A model generated the notes under the pieces. That model ran no database searches, was not told the origin of the DNA, and saw only the letters and a list, made by a program, of their open reading frames with translations. A DNA stretch of 64,000 nt from Dermatemys mawii (taxonomy: Eukaryota; Chordata; Testudines; Dermatemydidae): contig ML677335.1 of NCBI GenBank assembly GCA_007922305.1, positions 18,386,246 through 18,450,245 on the forward strand, in the 5' to 3' direction. Of the stretch, positions 47,841-61,900 are shown piece by piece (within the stretch, counting starts at the first letter, position 1; each line of letters begins with the position of its first letter). Both the position numbers and the translations under genes were made by a program.

Positions 47841-47866
<26 letters not shown>
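47741..47866. repeat. 100-N assembly gap followed by an (AT)n microsatellite
   Basis: N at 47741-47840, then about 13 AT units to 47866. The size of the gap is the usual placeholder, so the real length is unknown; the array probably caused the break. Open frames through it are artefacts. Confidence 0.95.
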
Positions 47867-47872
<6 letters not shown>

Positions 47873-50800
47873 AAAATATATTTTTTTATAATACATTTTA
47901 AGACTTCTCATTTGGAAGAAATCAATCTGTCATATATATGTATGCAGGGAAATCCATACCACTACCATGTTTTTTTCTGTATTGTGAAAAGTTGGTAGAA
48001 TAAGGAAGAGGAAGACCTTTAGTACAATGAAGCTTATTACTGTTGTTTTTTTTTTCTTTTTCTTCCTTTAACGGCAGTGATGACTTGGTGTTATCTATAG
48101 TGGAAAATGAGATGGATTGGTTATAAAATGAGTGTAAAAGATAGATGCATGTATACTCTATAGGGTGTTTAATGCAATTAGAGACTTAGCTAAAGTCTAT
48201 TAGATATGCAGTCTACCACTGTAGCTAACTTCACATTAGGGTTTGTATCATGGAAATAACAGCATACTTGTGGTACGACAGCAAGAACAAGAAACTACAT
48301 TTTATAGTGTTCGTACAGTCACTGGTTTCCTAGGAAACTAGTACCTGAACACATACGGTAAAACTTTAGCATTGGTGGTTGGTTTTAAAGTATATAGACT
48401 TTAAAACAGATAAATTAGGATTCAAATTATTGGACTCTGTAAGCTTTGTTTATGTTAGCAAAAATCTTGAAATAAAATATTGCACACTAAAACTGGCTGA
48501 GTCAGACTGTAGTAATTGTGTGTGTGTGTGTGTGGGGGGGGGGTGTTCTGTCTGTGGCTGCATTCTCCCCTTCCCCCAGAAATCTATCTTTGATTAGATT
48601 TATAAGCATATCTCTTAGAGATGCCTCTCTTTAGAATCCACAAAACTGTTGTGACATACGAGTCTCAGACCAGATCAGGGTACATTACAAGAAATAGATT
48701 TGAAGATTACACTGTCGGGGCAGTTCATTTTGTTCAAATATTTAATTTTCTGTGAGTCGAATGAAAATCTAACAAATAGGAGAGAGAACTAACCTCTGTC
48801 TGTTGCTCAAACCTGAAACCTTGCTCTTAGACAACAAATAGCATATTTTAGCTATAAAAATATTTGTATTTTAGGTACAAGAGAAATATGTAGCTAATTT
48901 TACACTGGCACACATTTATAGTGATTTTAAAATGGCACAGATTTTGATTTTTAATATACATAATCAGTAGATTCCAATATTAAATAGTGTGTGTATAGGG
49001 TTCTGTCCAAAAGAAATGAAGCTTTGCGAGTACAGAAGCTCCATTGGCTTCTGCAGCTTGGCAATCAATCTAATTCTGATTCAATAGCTTAAAAATAATT
49101 TCAGACATGGAACACTGGCTTTAGACTCTCATTCCATCCTATTCCTTCCCCTGCTCCTACCTCCGTAACACAGTCCCTTGGAGCAGCCAAGACTTATTAC
49201 TATTTAAATTGTCTTTCTGATGTGGATTTTTGCACTAAATTCACAAGGATTCTTTAGTATCCTTGTGGCCCAAATATAAACAGAAAAACATGAGTTTCAT
49301 GAGATGGACACTCTTTCTGATGAATTCTGTGGCTAAGACAGCAGAGGTTCAAGATCAGCCAGTAATATCAACTATATTCTCAGCTGACTTGGTGATTGCT
49401 TTGTTTAATTACAATGTGTCACACATGAAAGAATGCAGTTAAGCTGTTAAATTGGTTCACAACACTGACAATCAGAATAGCGGTGGAGATGTTTTGAAAA
49501 TGCTGAACTTTTAACATCTTGAAAATTCCTTCACTAAATGGAAACTTAAGAATATTTCTATCATCAAATATTTGCACTTCCTCTTAAGCTTTTGTATTGT
49601 AAAGTGCATTTACATTTGTGATGTTTTTTTCTTAATTTTTAGTATTGTTTAGTTTCATGATAGCACATCCACAATTTTGTAAGGGAATACGTATCAATCT
49701 GAATTTTCTGGTGGGTTGTTGATACTCACTCAACTTGAAATTCAAGAGATAAATAACATTTTTATTTAAAATTGCTCTAAGGGTCCTTTTTCATGGTTTT
49801 CAGTGGTGTAATAATTATTTAAGCCAATAATACACAAATTGTGACATTGAAGCTCATATCTTTTTGTGGAAACCCATGTCTGACTACAGCTCTTCTTGCT
49901 TTGCTTGGTCTTGACTAGGCTGAGCAAAGAGTCAGTCTGAAGGACCGACACTTCAGGCTGCAGCGGAGTGCTGAGCAGGTGGGATGTCCTTCACAGCAAT
50001 AAGAAGTTGGTGGTAAGGGAGTGGGTGAGAAAAGAAAAATACTATTTACTTCTCTATGCCAGCAGCAAGTAAGGAGGGAGAGAGGAATCTAACAAACCCT
50101 TCCAGTATATGGGAACAATAACATGAAGTGGGGTGGAGAGGATGTAATGAGATTGATTTTATGCAGAGATCCACAAAATAGTCACAGCACCACAGGCTGA
50201 CAGTTCGTCCCTTCTGACAATGCAAAGCCTAAGTAGTCACACACTTCACAGATGCTGAAGACTGAGTGCCTTGCACCCACTAAAGTCTCTTAGCATTTCT
50301 CCCTTCCTCCTTACAAGCTCCTTGTGTGCCATCCTCTCACCCTCTATTTCAGGGACTTTTTGAAGTCCCCCATTTTCCCATTCTGCCGCATTCCAGAGGT
50401 ATGTGTCCCATGTTCCTCCCTCATACCATTGTCCCCCTATGGCTCCCCATTTCTTCCTCCCAACTTCCCTGGCAGAGGCTGTGTGTCCTCTTTTCTCACA
50501 CACCCCTAGCACGAGGGTCCTGCATTTTCTACCCTCACGCTAGGGCTCACTTGGGGGTCATGATTCCAGGGGAGTCGCGAGCTGCTAACAGCGGCATTTT
50601 GACAGCAGCTCCAAAAGTGGGAGTGTGTCTGCCGAAAAGCCGCCAAAGTGAAAGCTTCCATCTCTTGCAACAGGCAGTCTTGGGAAATTGCTTTCCTGAT
50701 GTTTGTTTTGCACCAAAATCAATAGGCTTGGAATTGATTGGTTATGCATTCCAAAGTTATCACATTACAGACAAATCGAGAAATGCCATCAAACGGTTAG

Positions 50801-52359
50801 ATCTTACGTTGCTTGGCTAAAAAGCAGATAATACACATACTCTGCACTAACAAACGTACAATGTAAAGGTCACAAAATGAGACAGGACAGTTTGCCTTGT
50901 AACATTGCATTAATTCATGATGACATTGAGTTATATTGACAAAGCATCGTGATTCAAAAAATCCAATGACAGAATGCCATTCTATGATTATTTGATGTTT
51001 CTCTGTGACTCCATTTGATAATAAAAGCTCTTCAAGGATGCAAACCACAGCTTCAGTATTATGAATCTTATTTATTACAATGGTGTCTAAGAACTACCAA
51101 GACAGGGGGCCCGTTGTGTTAGGCACTATACAAACATAGAGAAGTATGCACTGTCTAGCTTAACGCATACCTCAAGGTACATAAGCATGTGTCTAACTTT
51201 TAGCAGATGAATGGTCCAATGATACTTTGAGTTATACACTTATTAAAAACTTGCTGAATTAAAGCATGTTGCCTCTATTTTCCCTATGGCCCTGTACCTG
51301 CTGAAATCCCATTAATAGGAGTGGAGTGGCACATGTTGAGGGAGGAACCGACCCCATATTAATCAGATATTTGATTCACTTTCCATAATGGAAGTCTGGA
51401 CAAATGATGAGAAGAAATGCAGAGCAGATATGCAATCTATTTGTAGAAAAAAAAAGAGAACATCCAAAACAGGTGTGTCAAGTTGCTCTTATTTATGGAG
51501 CAATTCTGAATAAGGCACTCATAAATCATAATGATGTGTGATGTAAGAATTTAAATAGAGAAGATTCTGTTTTATTTGCTCTTGACTTGGTTCAGACCAC
51601 TGCTTGCCTTTCAAGAATGAAAAGCACAGACTGTGCTTGGCACTTGGAGATAGGCTCGTTACTGTGGGAATATAATTACTCTTTTATGGATTTCCATGTT
51701 TTGGGGAGTGCAACTTTTTTTTACTTGCTAACTGCTCTAACATGGCATTCATACTCCCAGATTGCATTGGCAGGGTCAGATCATGTGTCTTCTTTGGAAA
51801 CAGCATAATATTCCCTTGTGTGGTTTCTATTGTCCTACAGCAAAGCAATCTTTTCTTAGTCACTGGGGAATGGTATATCTGTCACTTTTCTCTATATACT
51901 TTGCAGATTTATTAACCTGCTTTCAGGAAGGGATTAGATATGGAGTAAGGAAGTATCTTTGGAAGTAAGGCAGGTCTGAATACCATAGTCTTATAGCCAA
52001 TAATCACAAACCAGGTTTATGCGCCATTGTTTGTTTGATACCAGGCACAAGGGAAAACTAGCTTTTGATTCTTCATCATGCCAGACCTCTGCTCCTACTA
52101 TGCAAGAACATCTGTTACACCTTCTGCTTTTACAAGTATCATTATCTTCCCATCAACCATCCTGGCAGGTACTTCACAAACATCTGTTGTCTAAGACCAG
52201 GAACAGATTGGTTTTGGATTTGATGACTAAATGCTAATCTGCAATCTTTTCTCAAAGATTCAATCACTCTAGGGTCCGATACAAAGGTGTGATTCCTCAG
52301 ATCACCAGCCACAGATGTAGCAAAGGTAAAGCAAGTCTAAAAGGCCTATCATGAATTTA
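47867..52359. other. Intronic DNA, largely unannotated
   Basis: No exon or RNA gene supported. A GT run with a following G run lies at about 48518-48541. A short reversed SINE-type fragment ('cgttgtgttaggcactatac') is at about 51112-51131. Around 50550-50650 a GC-richer piece ('gcggcattttgacagcagct') recalls the hAT interior at 42253-42531 but cannot be delimited. Confidence 0.5.
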
Positions 52360-52535
52360 AATTATACTTGTGTGATATCTTATTGTGATATTATAAGAAG
52401 TATATTATTGTATATTATTATATATTATAATATATTTATAATATATTGCATATTGATATTATAAGTATATTATATTGTATTAGATTATTGTGATATTATA
52501 AGTATAATATCTTGTGATATTATACTTGTGTGATA
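52360..52535. repeat. AT-rich low-complexity tract with direct repeats
   Basis: 'ttatacttgtgtgatatct' occurs at both ends of the tract (about 52363 and 52520), with degenerate repeats of 'gatattataagtatatta' between. It looks like an expansion of an AT-rich satellite-like unit. Confidence 0.7.
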
Positions 52536-52649
52536 TCTTTGAGCCATCAGCTTGATGTGATACCACATGTATGGCATATCAGGAAGTGTTTATGTAGAAA
52601 AATATTTTGTGAAATCACTCAGGGCAATTGTGACACATTTAGGGTACAA

Positions 52650-53530
52650 TCTGGGCTGGTGAACAGTTTGTCCCCTTAGCTCACTAACCTGAGATGCCCT
52701 TTACACTGCTTTGCTATAAGAGCTACCACTCCTTCTGGTCTGCTCACACACAGCCCCCAGCCTGTAAATTAATCCATTACATTGTCTGAGTGCTGTAGCC
52801 AGCCACTCTTGATTTCATTGCAGAGTGACACCAGCAAATTCCCAGTCAGACTTTCCCCAGAAGTGTATGTCTTGTACTGTCCAGCTCTCTCCTGGACAAT
52901 ACAAGTTCATATAAAGTCCATCTGTTTATTAATAGAAAATTATATGCACAAACTGTTATCCCAAGTAAAATTTCCCAAACACTTCAGTTCAAACACACTG
53001 GTTTAGATTAAACAATAAAACATGTTTATCCACTCCAAAAAGATAGATTTTAGTGAATAAAAATAAGGAAGCATGAAAGTCAGAATTGGTTACAAGAAAA
53101 ATAAAAGTAAAATGCAACTACTGCCTAACTTAGAGTGGTGAGAAACCTTTGCTTTTTGAATTCACATTTCAGCAGTCCTGATCCCTTCCCCAGTTCAGTG
53201 CTACTTCCTTTGTTCTTCAAGTGCTGTGGGCAGAGAGAAAGGGAGAAAGGATCTGGGATCTGCCCCATTTTCTTAGTTTTTTTTCTATCTTTGAGAGGCA
53301 TTTCCAGCTGAGGTTAGGAGACAAAATCCCATGCTGTTTCTTTTTAAGATATAAATTTTTCATCTGTGTCCCTTTTCCTGCAAGTTAATAGCCATTTAAG
53401 CAGGTGATTGGTCCATTTGACCTGTTTACACCTGGCTGAGGTGTCCACTTGTATTGGTGAGTAACTGATCTGGCTGCTCCCCAGACTTGGAGTATGTTAC
53501 ATGCAGTGGAATCTTATATCTTTAAAAATT
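52650..53530 (-). mobile_element. Possible LTR-type repeat, reverse orientation
   Basis: The stretch around 'catgtttatccactccaaaa' and 'agatagattttagtgaataa' (about 53020-53060), then A-rich sequence and a 'gcaggtgattggtcc' part, resembles a reversed LTR common in turtles. No borders, target duplication or internal genes could be shown. Confidence 0.35.
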
Positions 53531-55019
53531 GAATATTTTCATAAATCTACTAGCCTATGGCATTTAGAGTATGTGGAAATATACAGTAGATGGAAAACTG
53601 ACTTGTGAATTGCAGTAGTACACAGGTCTTCAGAAATGACTAAGAGAACCTGGTAGGACTTGCAGGAGCAGTAATTCCTAAGGAAGGAAAGAATAGGTCT
53701 AGGACAAGCCTTAAATTTCTAAATTTTAATGCTTTAATTATGCTTGTGGTCAAATTTACTAAATATGGCAGTTTTGTAATCTTGTTCCATGTATGTATTC
53801 TGAATCTGAGTTTACTGAGATTACTTTAGTGACATTATTTTTACCTTTTGTTAGCACTGTGGAGCTCATACAGAGACTATAGAGTGTGCTGCATTCTTTT
53901 CAGAATCACATGTATTCATTAGAGTCATTTAATAAGTTCTAGTTGAAGTATCAGAAACCGGTGGTATTATGCAAGCCAGAAACAAACTTGATTTCAAGTT
54001 CCCAGGTTGGTCCCTGTGCAGCAAGTTAGAAATGTGTTGTCCTAATTCTCCAGTCACGCATAGTTGATAGTGCTGATTGCAGGGATCTGGATGTGGCTCC
54101 TTAATTCAGGGTCACCGTGTTCCGGAAGGGGGGGTGTCTATCCTGTCTTCCACTTCTCAGAAAGCTGGTGCAATGTCCCTTATGCCAGGAAAGGATCAGA
54201 GGCAGCATTGCTTACCTTTGCCAAATCCTTACTGTGACGTGCCCTCATCTTTCCCTCCTTCCCGCTCCCAGCCTCTGGCTTATCTCCATTGCTTCTACCT
54301 GCTCAGTGCCATTGGAGGTTCCCCTTATACAGGTTGAATTATCTGCTGGGAATCTTGGGGTGTTTTAAGGCCACTCTGCACTGCTTAAGTCTTTAGGAGA
54401 CCGGAGAATTGGCCCATGTAGCTCTTTATTGGTAAAGGTAATACAGAGGTCAATGAGAGACAATAAATACTGAGCTCATTGACCCTCACTTTTAAGCAGT
54501 GCCATATACAGGATAAGAGTTGCTATCTCAGCAAATCAATGTAAAAATATTAGCAGCGTTTCATATTTTTTAAAGGGGTGAGGTGATTAGCAAAAAGGCA
54601 CTTTTTTGTTGCTTGTATGTCCTTTTTTATTTTATATAACTACTATATCTACTGTGCTGTAAGTATCTTGTCTCTCACTTAGTAGGCTCGATAAAATTGC
54701 AAGATCCTAAGAGGATGTTTGTGTTTTGTCAGTAGGTATCATTGGAGAAGCCAATGTAGAGCTTCTCCAAAACAATTCCTGGAAGTTAAGTCAGTTGTCT
54801 GGTTGCATAAGTACTTCCTGCACATTTCTCAAAAGATAAAGCATACCCTGAGGGTGATGAAGCCTCAGATCTGGAGTGTGAAACTTCTACAGTTTGAGGA
54901 TTAATTTTTAATTTAGGTGATTAGTGAAAAAACATGACATTCATGGCTTCTTTTTACTGAACTGCATATATAATGTTATCTTTCTCATGTGTAAAAAACA
55001 TTAGAAATATTTCTAAGTG
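53531..55019. other. Intronic DNA without recognisable features
   Basis: No exon, RNA gene or clear repeat supported. Confidence 0.5.
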
Positions 55020-55694
55020 GAGAAAACAGGGGTGTATCTAGGGCAGAGGAAGGGGGTCTTTCTCTGTGATGCTTCTCAGGAATCCCTTGGATTGTGCGGT
55101 ACCTCGCTACCACTTCCCCTGTAGCATGAGCAGCAAGTCTGTGCCTGCTGTGAGTCAGCAGGCACCAGTCTCTTGTACCACAAGTACTGACTTTCAGGCC
55201 TCTGCAGGTTCTGCTCGCTCTTTATACATTAATGATAGGCACAGTCCAAATCCCCAGTCCTCTAAGTGTCTCCATGGAGTGCACAGTCCCTAATCCACTG
55301 GACACTCAATTTCCAGATCCTCTGTCCTCAAAGGAACAGTACATCACAGCTTACCAGTTACACAGTAGAATACAGCTCTGCTGACCACAGAGTACTTAGA
55401 TTTGTTTAGAATAGTCACTGGGGAATGCTACATCTTTATGCATAAAGTATACATTTAACAAAGCAGAGATTCAAATGATAGCAAGCTGAAATATTGGAAA
55501 CAAAGGGTTACGTACAAAGTAAAATCACAATGTGCATACTAGAGTCTAAACTTCACTGACAAGATATTCACATAGTGCAGAGAGAAAGCTCGTTCAAAAT
55601 CCTTCCAACATATTGCAGTTAGGGTCGGCTGTGATCTTCCATTCATGAGACAAACATGCTATCTTGACTCCTTGGTGGAAGGATCCAGAATGTC
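55020..55694 (-). mobile_element. Possible LTR-type repeat, reverse orientation
   Basis: General layout (CT-rich part, then A-rich part with 'caaagggttacgtacaaagt') resembles reversed LTRs of turtles such as that suspected at 52650-53530. The evidence is weak, and borders are not defined. Confidence 0.25.
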
Positions 55695-55935
55695 ACTGTC
55701 TCTGTAGCTTATATGAAGTGGCGTAGCTGTGTTGGATATGGAAGAGAGAAGATGAGTGGCGTAATATCTTTTATTGGCCCGGCTTCTATCAGTGAAAGGT
55801 ACAAGCTCTCAAGCTACACAGAGCTTTTCTTCAGCTCTGTCTCTGCTTCCTTCTCTGGACATGGAGAACACTGAGCTCCACAAACAGAAGTTTTGATCCA
55901 ATAAAAAATATTACCTCATCTACCTTGTTTCTATA
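55695..55935. mobile_element. PLE terminal-repeat relic, inverted arms
   Basis: The left arm ('gtggcgtagctgtgttgg', 'taatatcttttattggcc') is answered by the right arm ('ccaataaaaaatattacctc', 'tctaccttgtttctata'). The phrase 'aagctacacagagcttttct' near 55811 is the core of a second turtle PLE family, different from that at 45-47 kb. No coding sequence is kept. Confidence 0.65.
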
Positions 55936-58900
55936 TGGATATAGTCCACAAATCCATTGTCTTCACTTGCAAACAGGGTAACCCCTGCTGCTTGTGTTTT
56001 TTCTTGCTAGGATCTCTCCAGAGCCTTTGCAATTACTTGATTTAGGATTTTGCTCAGGCTGGAAATAGGGTACGTTGTGAAGTATGATACTCAATTTACA
56101 TATAGACAGAGCAATTAAACAAATCTTCTGCATGAAAGAAACCTTTTTTTCTCACACTGGATGACCAGCTCCAAGTCCAGACATTAAGAAAACACTGTAC
56201 ATTCATATAGAGTGAAACTTCTTGCATTTATCTATGCATACACTTTACAATAATGATGAAAACCACTGTGGCACAAGCTATAAGCAGAGACCTTGCATGA
56301 CTCTCTTTGGTGAATTACTATGTAGATACACTGGATCTTGTAGCCTTTATGCACCCCTCTGTCATTTGGCACTAAAAGGTCCCTGGAACACGCTTCCTGC
56401 CCTCACAAGTGTCCATTGATCAGTCACATTTAATGAAGCAAAAAATATGTTGCAGCTTCATAGTGCTTTTTATTCAAGGATTTCAAGACTCAATCTGTCC
56501 TGCTTCCTAACTGAACAAACTTCTGTAGAAGACAGTATATGTGTTCTGAATGCTATCTTTTACTATCATCTGTCTAGAATAATACCCCTTGGGTCAAAAT
56601 ATGAAATGAATATCTAGATTTGAGTGTAGATGTTATGCAAATAGCATATTACTTTTCTCTTTATTTTCATTGTTGGAGGCTCAATTCACATCCACGCATG
56701 ACAAAGCAGCAGTCTGTTCAGAGCTTCCACATGCAAGGTTAAGACTAAGAGCATATGTTGTTATTAACACTCTGGCTGAAATCTGGATGTGTACAGGAAA
56801 GCTTAAAATAGCTTTCATGGCAAGTATTGGCTCTGAAAAATTATATTTAGTAAGGACACAAGAAAATTGTTGTTCATCCACAGAACCTAAAATCTCAATC
56901 AAAATGGTGTATGGCATAGCAAAACTGTTAACTGAGTAGCTAGGCTGTACTGAGAAGCCAAGTCTATAAGTTCTTCTTTCTGTGATGCACAGATACCCCT
57001 TATAATTTCTGCTACAGAAAGTCCTAAAATGATGGCCATAATTAGCCTTTTGCTGGGTGTGACTTTGAGAGAGAGAGAGGTTTTTTTTATTCATGAACAA
57101 AAACTCATGAATTTGGTGAAAATTATTTCTGTTACAGTAGTGCTGGCAGTAGTGTTATCTGTTTTAGCTCCTTCCAATTACACATGCAAAATACTGTTCC
57201 TTCCTAAAAGGAGAAAAACATGTTTAAACTTCTGCCAGAACAGGCGTAGGAGTAGGGGGTCATTTTTAAAAAAGAATTTCTGTTTTAATCTGTACACTGG
57301 AAGAAACATCTTCTATAATGACTGAATAAAATATTTCTTACAATTTACAGGTGATCAAAGTTCAGTATTAAATTATTCTATCTGCTTCATTATTTCTTTC
57401 CTATGGCAGGCTAATGTTAATATATTTTAACTTCTAATTTGTCTAAAGACGGTAAGCCTGGGGTGTCCAGTGTGCTAGCTGAGATTAACAGGATGCTGAC
57501 CAGAAGAGTTGGTCCAATCTATATTTACAATAGGTTATACAGACCTTAATTTAATTCATCTGGTTTTCAAGGCAGATTACTAGGTTTTTGAAAAGTCAAA
57601 TTTTTTTATAATTGTATTATATCTAGTGATTACAATTAAGAACTTAGTGGTTGGAAGTTAGATTTTATAGCTTATTACATGGCAATCAGCAAGTCTTTAA
57701 AAAGACACACACACACACGTATGTTACACATTTAATATTTATCTGTCAAGCTGTGAGCTAATGAGCACTGATTATTTTGCAAAGTCTTCAGCCAATATAA
57801 CAAACTTAAATTCCTGTTTAACAAGGGTGCTTTCTTTTACTAAATAAAGCACCTGGAACTACGAGTAACTATGAGTACCACAAAAGCTTCACAATAGATC
57901 ATATTTAGAAAGAGTCCAGAACCTCTCTATCCAGAATATCTTCTGGTTTTGGTGAGAGAGGCTACTCAGATGATCAGTGTTGGATCTGAACATCCTCACC
58001 TCGGAGTTTTGGTCAGAGCTGAATCTGGAAACGATTCTATTTCCTAGCTCCCTTTCAGATACAGACAGTCTTCAGAAAACATGCTCAGAGGGGTAGGACA
58101 ATTGGAAGACCTATCTGATCACCTGGGATTTCTGCCTTTGTCTTTATATAAACACAAAACAAAACACACATGAATATGTGCACAAGAGGGAAATAGCATA
58201 AAATATTTAATGTTATTTATATACAAATCCTGGGGAAGAGAGTGAACTTTCTGCCTTTTCTTAGTCTCCAAGTGGGTGTCTGGGCATACCAGAATGAGGA
58301 GATTAATTGGACCCCCTGAAAACTTTGCTTGGCTGATTTCTTAGCTCTCTGGCCCCAGATTTTTCTGTACTGCTTTGGGAAAATGACCACAATATTTTTT
58401 TTTTAACTTAGGAAGATAATATGCTCCAGCTGTAGAATTTGGACAATGGAAGTATCTGGAGTGGGATTCTGTCTCTGTTATATTCACCCTCTCTTTCATG
58501 ACTGTGGGAGTTACAGCCATGGCTCCTGTTGCAACACAATGGTGTCACCACTAAAAGTTCTGAGGATTTAAAAGCATTCCTTAGGGATTATGCAAAAGCC
58601 AAAGTCTCAGACCAAATCTGGAATCTAGCCAAGAATACTGCAAAGATGGATTCAATATTAATATTTAAGAATGATCTCCAGGGGGTTCAAACAGCGCTGG
58701 TCTAGTCACCTCTTGCTATGTGTGCACCACTCCTGTTGAGATTGTAAAAGATGCATGTATTCTGAGAGGAGAATAGGCCAGTCTCTAATTAGACTGTGTA
58801 GATTGCATTCTTATTTGGTAATGGTTCCCTAGCACAAGATGGCATAGAACTCTGCTCTCAAACATTCACTAGTCCTCTGAGGTACTAGCAGGTGAATCTC

Positions 58901-61900
58901 ATTCCGTGCCTAGCTGCCTTAGAGCCCCAATTATTGAACATTTAACTTCCTGGCCATAGACAGCTAAGGAATTTCACCCATATTACGACTTCATTCACTG
59001 AAGCCATTCTAGCCTCCAACAGGTGAGTTGGGCTTTGATTTGGATATTTCTGTGCCCTTTCATTGATATGCTGTATTTCCTTTTAGTTCCCCAGGGCCAC
59101 CCCTTGGCTCTGGGCCAGGCCTCTGCACTCACATGGGTCTCTGGTCTGCAATGTCTGGGTATTCCACTAAAGTCATAAAAGGCTGAACCCCACACAGTCA
59201 ATCCCTTTCCTAGTTGTTATCAAATGCAAAAATAAATTCTCTTCCAGAGAGCCTTCAGTTCAGCTGTGGGCCCAACAAGGCTCACAGGCTCATATGAAGA
59301 AATAGTTCTCTCGAAGCTCAGTCAGTATTGGTCCGCCCTTCCTTCAGGGAGGGACCATCAGGCAGTGGTCATCCGAGGAGCTGTTGCCTAAAAGCCAGCC
59401 CTCTTTCTAGGAGAAGAAGATTCAACGTCTTCTCTCTTTTTGTCAGTTACAAACTACTTAGTCTTCCTGTTTTAAGGTCCTCCCTCCAGGCCTGATATCT
59501 CTCAGGGATAAGCGGGGGAGGGGTTAAGGCTGGCTGAGCCCACAATAGTTGTTAGCCCTGTGTTGCCTGGTGTGGGGCACCTTTTTACTAAGACCTCCAA
59601 GATGGGCTTTCAAACTTCTGCTGTCCTGATGACTGTTTTCTGTTTTGGATACAGCTTGTCACTCTTAGGGTACAGAGAAAAACATGAAATTCCAACGAAA
59701 GAGAAGTCTGGATTCTTTGCAAAGCTCAGCAAGATAGGTACACTAAACATAATTAAAGAGACTATAAAGGAAAATATATTTGTATAAAGCAGCATCCTTT
59801 TCTTAGCTCTACTTTGGTCAGAGAAATGCAGTCAGCAATTCCTTTCTTTTCTGACTCAGAGAACCAATGTTCTTGTATTAACACACACCTTCATTATTGT
59901 GGCCCATGATCTTGTTGCACTTGCTCTTCTTCTCTCTGGTTAAATCTTGTCAAAAGAGAGAACTTGATATGTAAGTTTATGGAATTTCACCATCATATCT
60001 GGCATCTTTCACAAAAGGTATTTACTCAGCTGTTCTGGCTGATTATCATGCTGGACATCCTCCCCAAAATGGTGGTCCCCAAATCCCATTCAGGATTGTA
60101 TTCATTACTCAACTGCCTGTTCCATTTTATTGTGAAATAGCCCTTTTGAAGGCAGATGTGCACACACAATAAGTGTCTTTTTAAAAGGACAATTTCCCAT
60201 CTCATGGGAAGATCTTTAGGGATGCTAATTTATTTTTTCAAATATTTAATTGTGTGTAAACACAGGTGTTAACTCTCAGGTTCACTCACTGTCTCTTAAT
60301 GAGATGAAGGGGTGTGTATGTATAAATCTCTATTAGCAATGTTTGTCCTCCTCCTACAAAAGAAATATAAGCTATGGATAGCTACCCATTAGCTACCCAT
60401 TCCTCTGTCAGAATCACTTTGCAAGTTTCCTACTTAACTTGGTTCAGATAGTTATTTTCATAACAGATTTTTTTATAGTCTTTTTCCTATGAGCAATACT
60501 CTTTGGGCATCTGTTACTTTGTGGAGCTATCTGCTTCAGCTAAACCAGGATTGACTGGAATGCCATATTCGTGGGGTTCAAATGCACTGGTAGTTGCTCC
60601 TCAAAATGAAACTCTGCCTCAGAGACCCCCAAATCTTTGAGAGCTAGGCATGTTCTACCCTGTCTTGTGTAATGTCCCTGTAGTTATAGTGAAATAATTA
60701 CAAATAATATGATTTTCCATTGCCTAGCCAGGTAGGCTTTGAAAGACATTACTAAATTTTAGGCTAAAGGTACACTTTAGCTTGAGTGATTGGGGCATTG
60801 TATTGCCATTCTTCCTTGTACTTTTTTGTTTGCACTTTCATGAGGAAAGCTAAGACACAATATAGTGAGCAAAATTGCAGGTGAATGGCATACTTTTTTT
60901 AAAAAAAAAAATTGAATGAAGAAGATAATTTCAGTCAATAGCAGTAAAATACATTAATAGCCTATTTAAATATTTGCACTGGGGGTGCATGGTCAACAAA
61001 ACTTATAATTTGGAAATTTTCCCATAAGGAAGTAACCAATAAAACTTTAGAAACAAGTGTAAAAATACTCTGCATGGTGTGTGTGTGGTTTTTTTTAAAA
61101 AAACCATGTGTTTCATTTTTCAAAACCACATTTAATTTCTCTAGGATTTAGGTTTATTCAGTTCCAAACACTCCATTTCAAAAGTTGTGTTCTAGTCTAA
61201 AAGTGGTGGTCCCATCATTTTTTTGGATACCATTCTTGTCAGTGCACTGTTGTACTTTGCATAAATGAACACTTTTAAAAAAATTCACTCATCATATAAT
61301 TGAGGCTTACAAATTCTCTTGTTGAGCAATGCTTCTAGTTTCTTCTTCTTTTTTTTTTTTTTAGCTGAAATGCTGGGGTGGAAACACAAAACAGGTTTTG
61401 TAATGCACTTGATGGAAAATTAGTGTTCACTGGTGTTATGCATGCATGTTAAAGGAAAAGGAGTCTATTTTTCTTTCATCTTTGGACTTGACTGTTGTTC
61501 TGTTTCCAATCCATGAGGTTGGAATATCTGTCAAACCTAGGGATGATTATATTTAAAATTCTTTTTTAAAAAAAGAAGAAAAATATTGTCAAAATACACA
61601 AGTAAAGTACAACCACCTAGTGTAAGGAGGTACAACACAAACAAAACTTAAAGATTATTGCCAGGCCTAAATTTTTGCCTCCTCTCATGTTACCTCTAAG
61701 ATTTCTTTATAGAAGGACACTTCCTAGAATTCCCTTTCCAAAAGATTTTAAATCTTCAATCATTTTGCTCCTGTACAAGAAAAAACAGAATACATGTATG
61801 CTACACATGTACCTTAATCCACTCCCACTGCACCTTAATGCAAAATTCCCATAGTAAAAACACATTTTTTTATTTAAACTCCCAGAAAAAATATTTCCTG

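Noticed and set aside
47554..47998. ORFs with X and IYIYIY tails
   Set aside because: Translated through an N gap and an AT repeat.
59560..59787. 75-codon ORF with a hydrophobic segment
   Set aside because: No recognisable family, no conserved start context or splice sites; a chance frame in intronic DNA.
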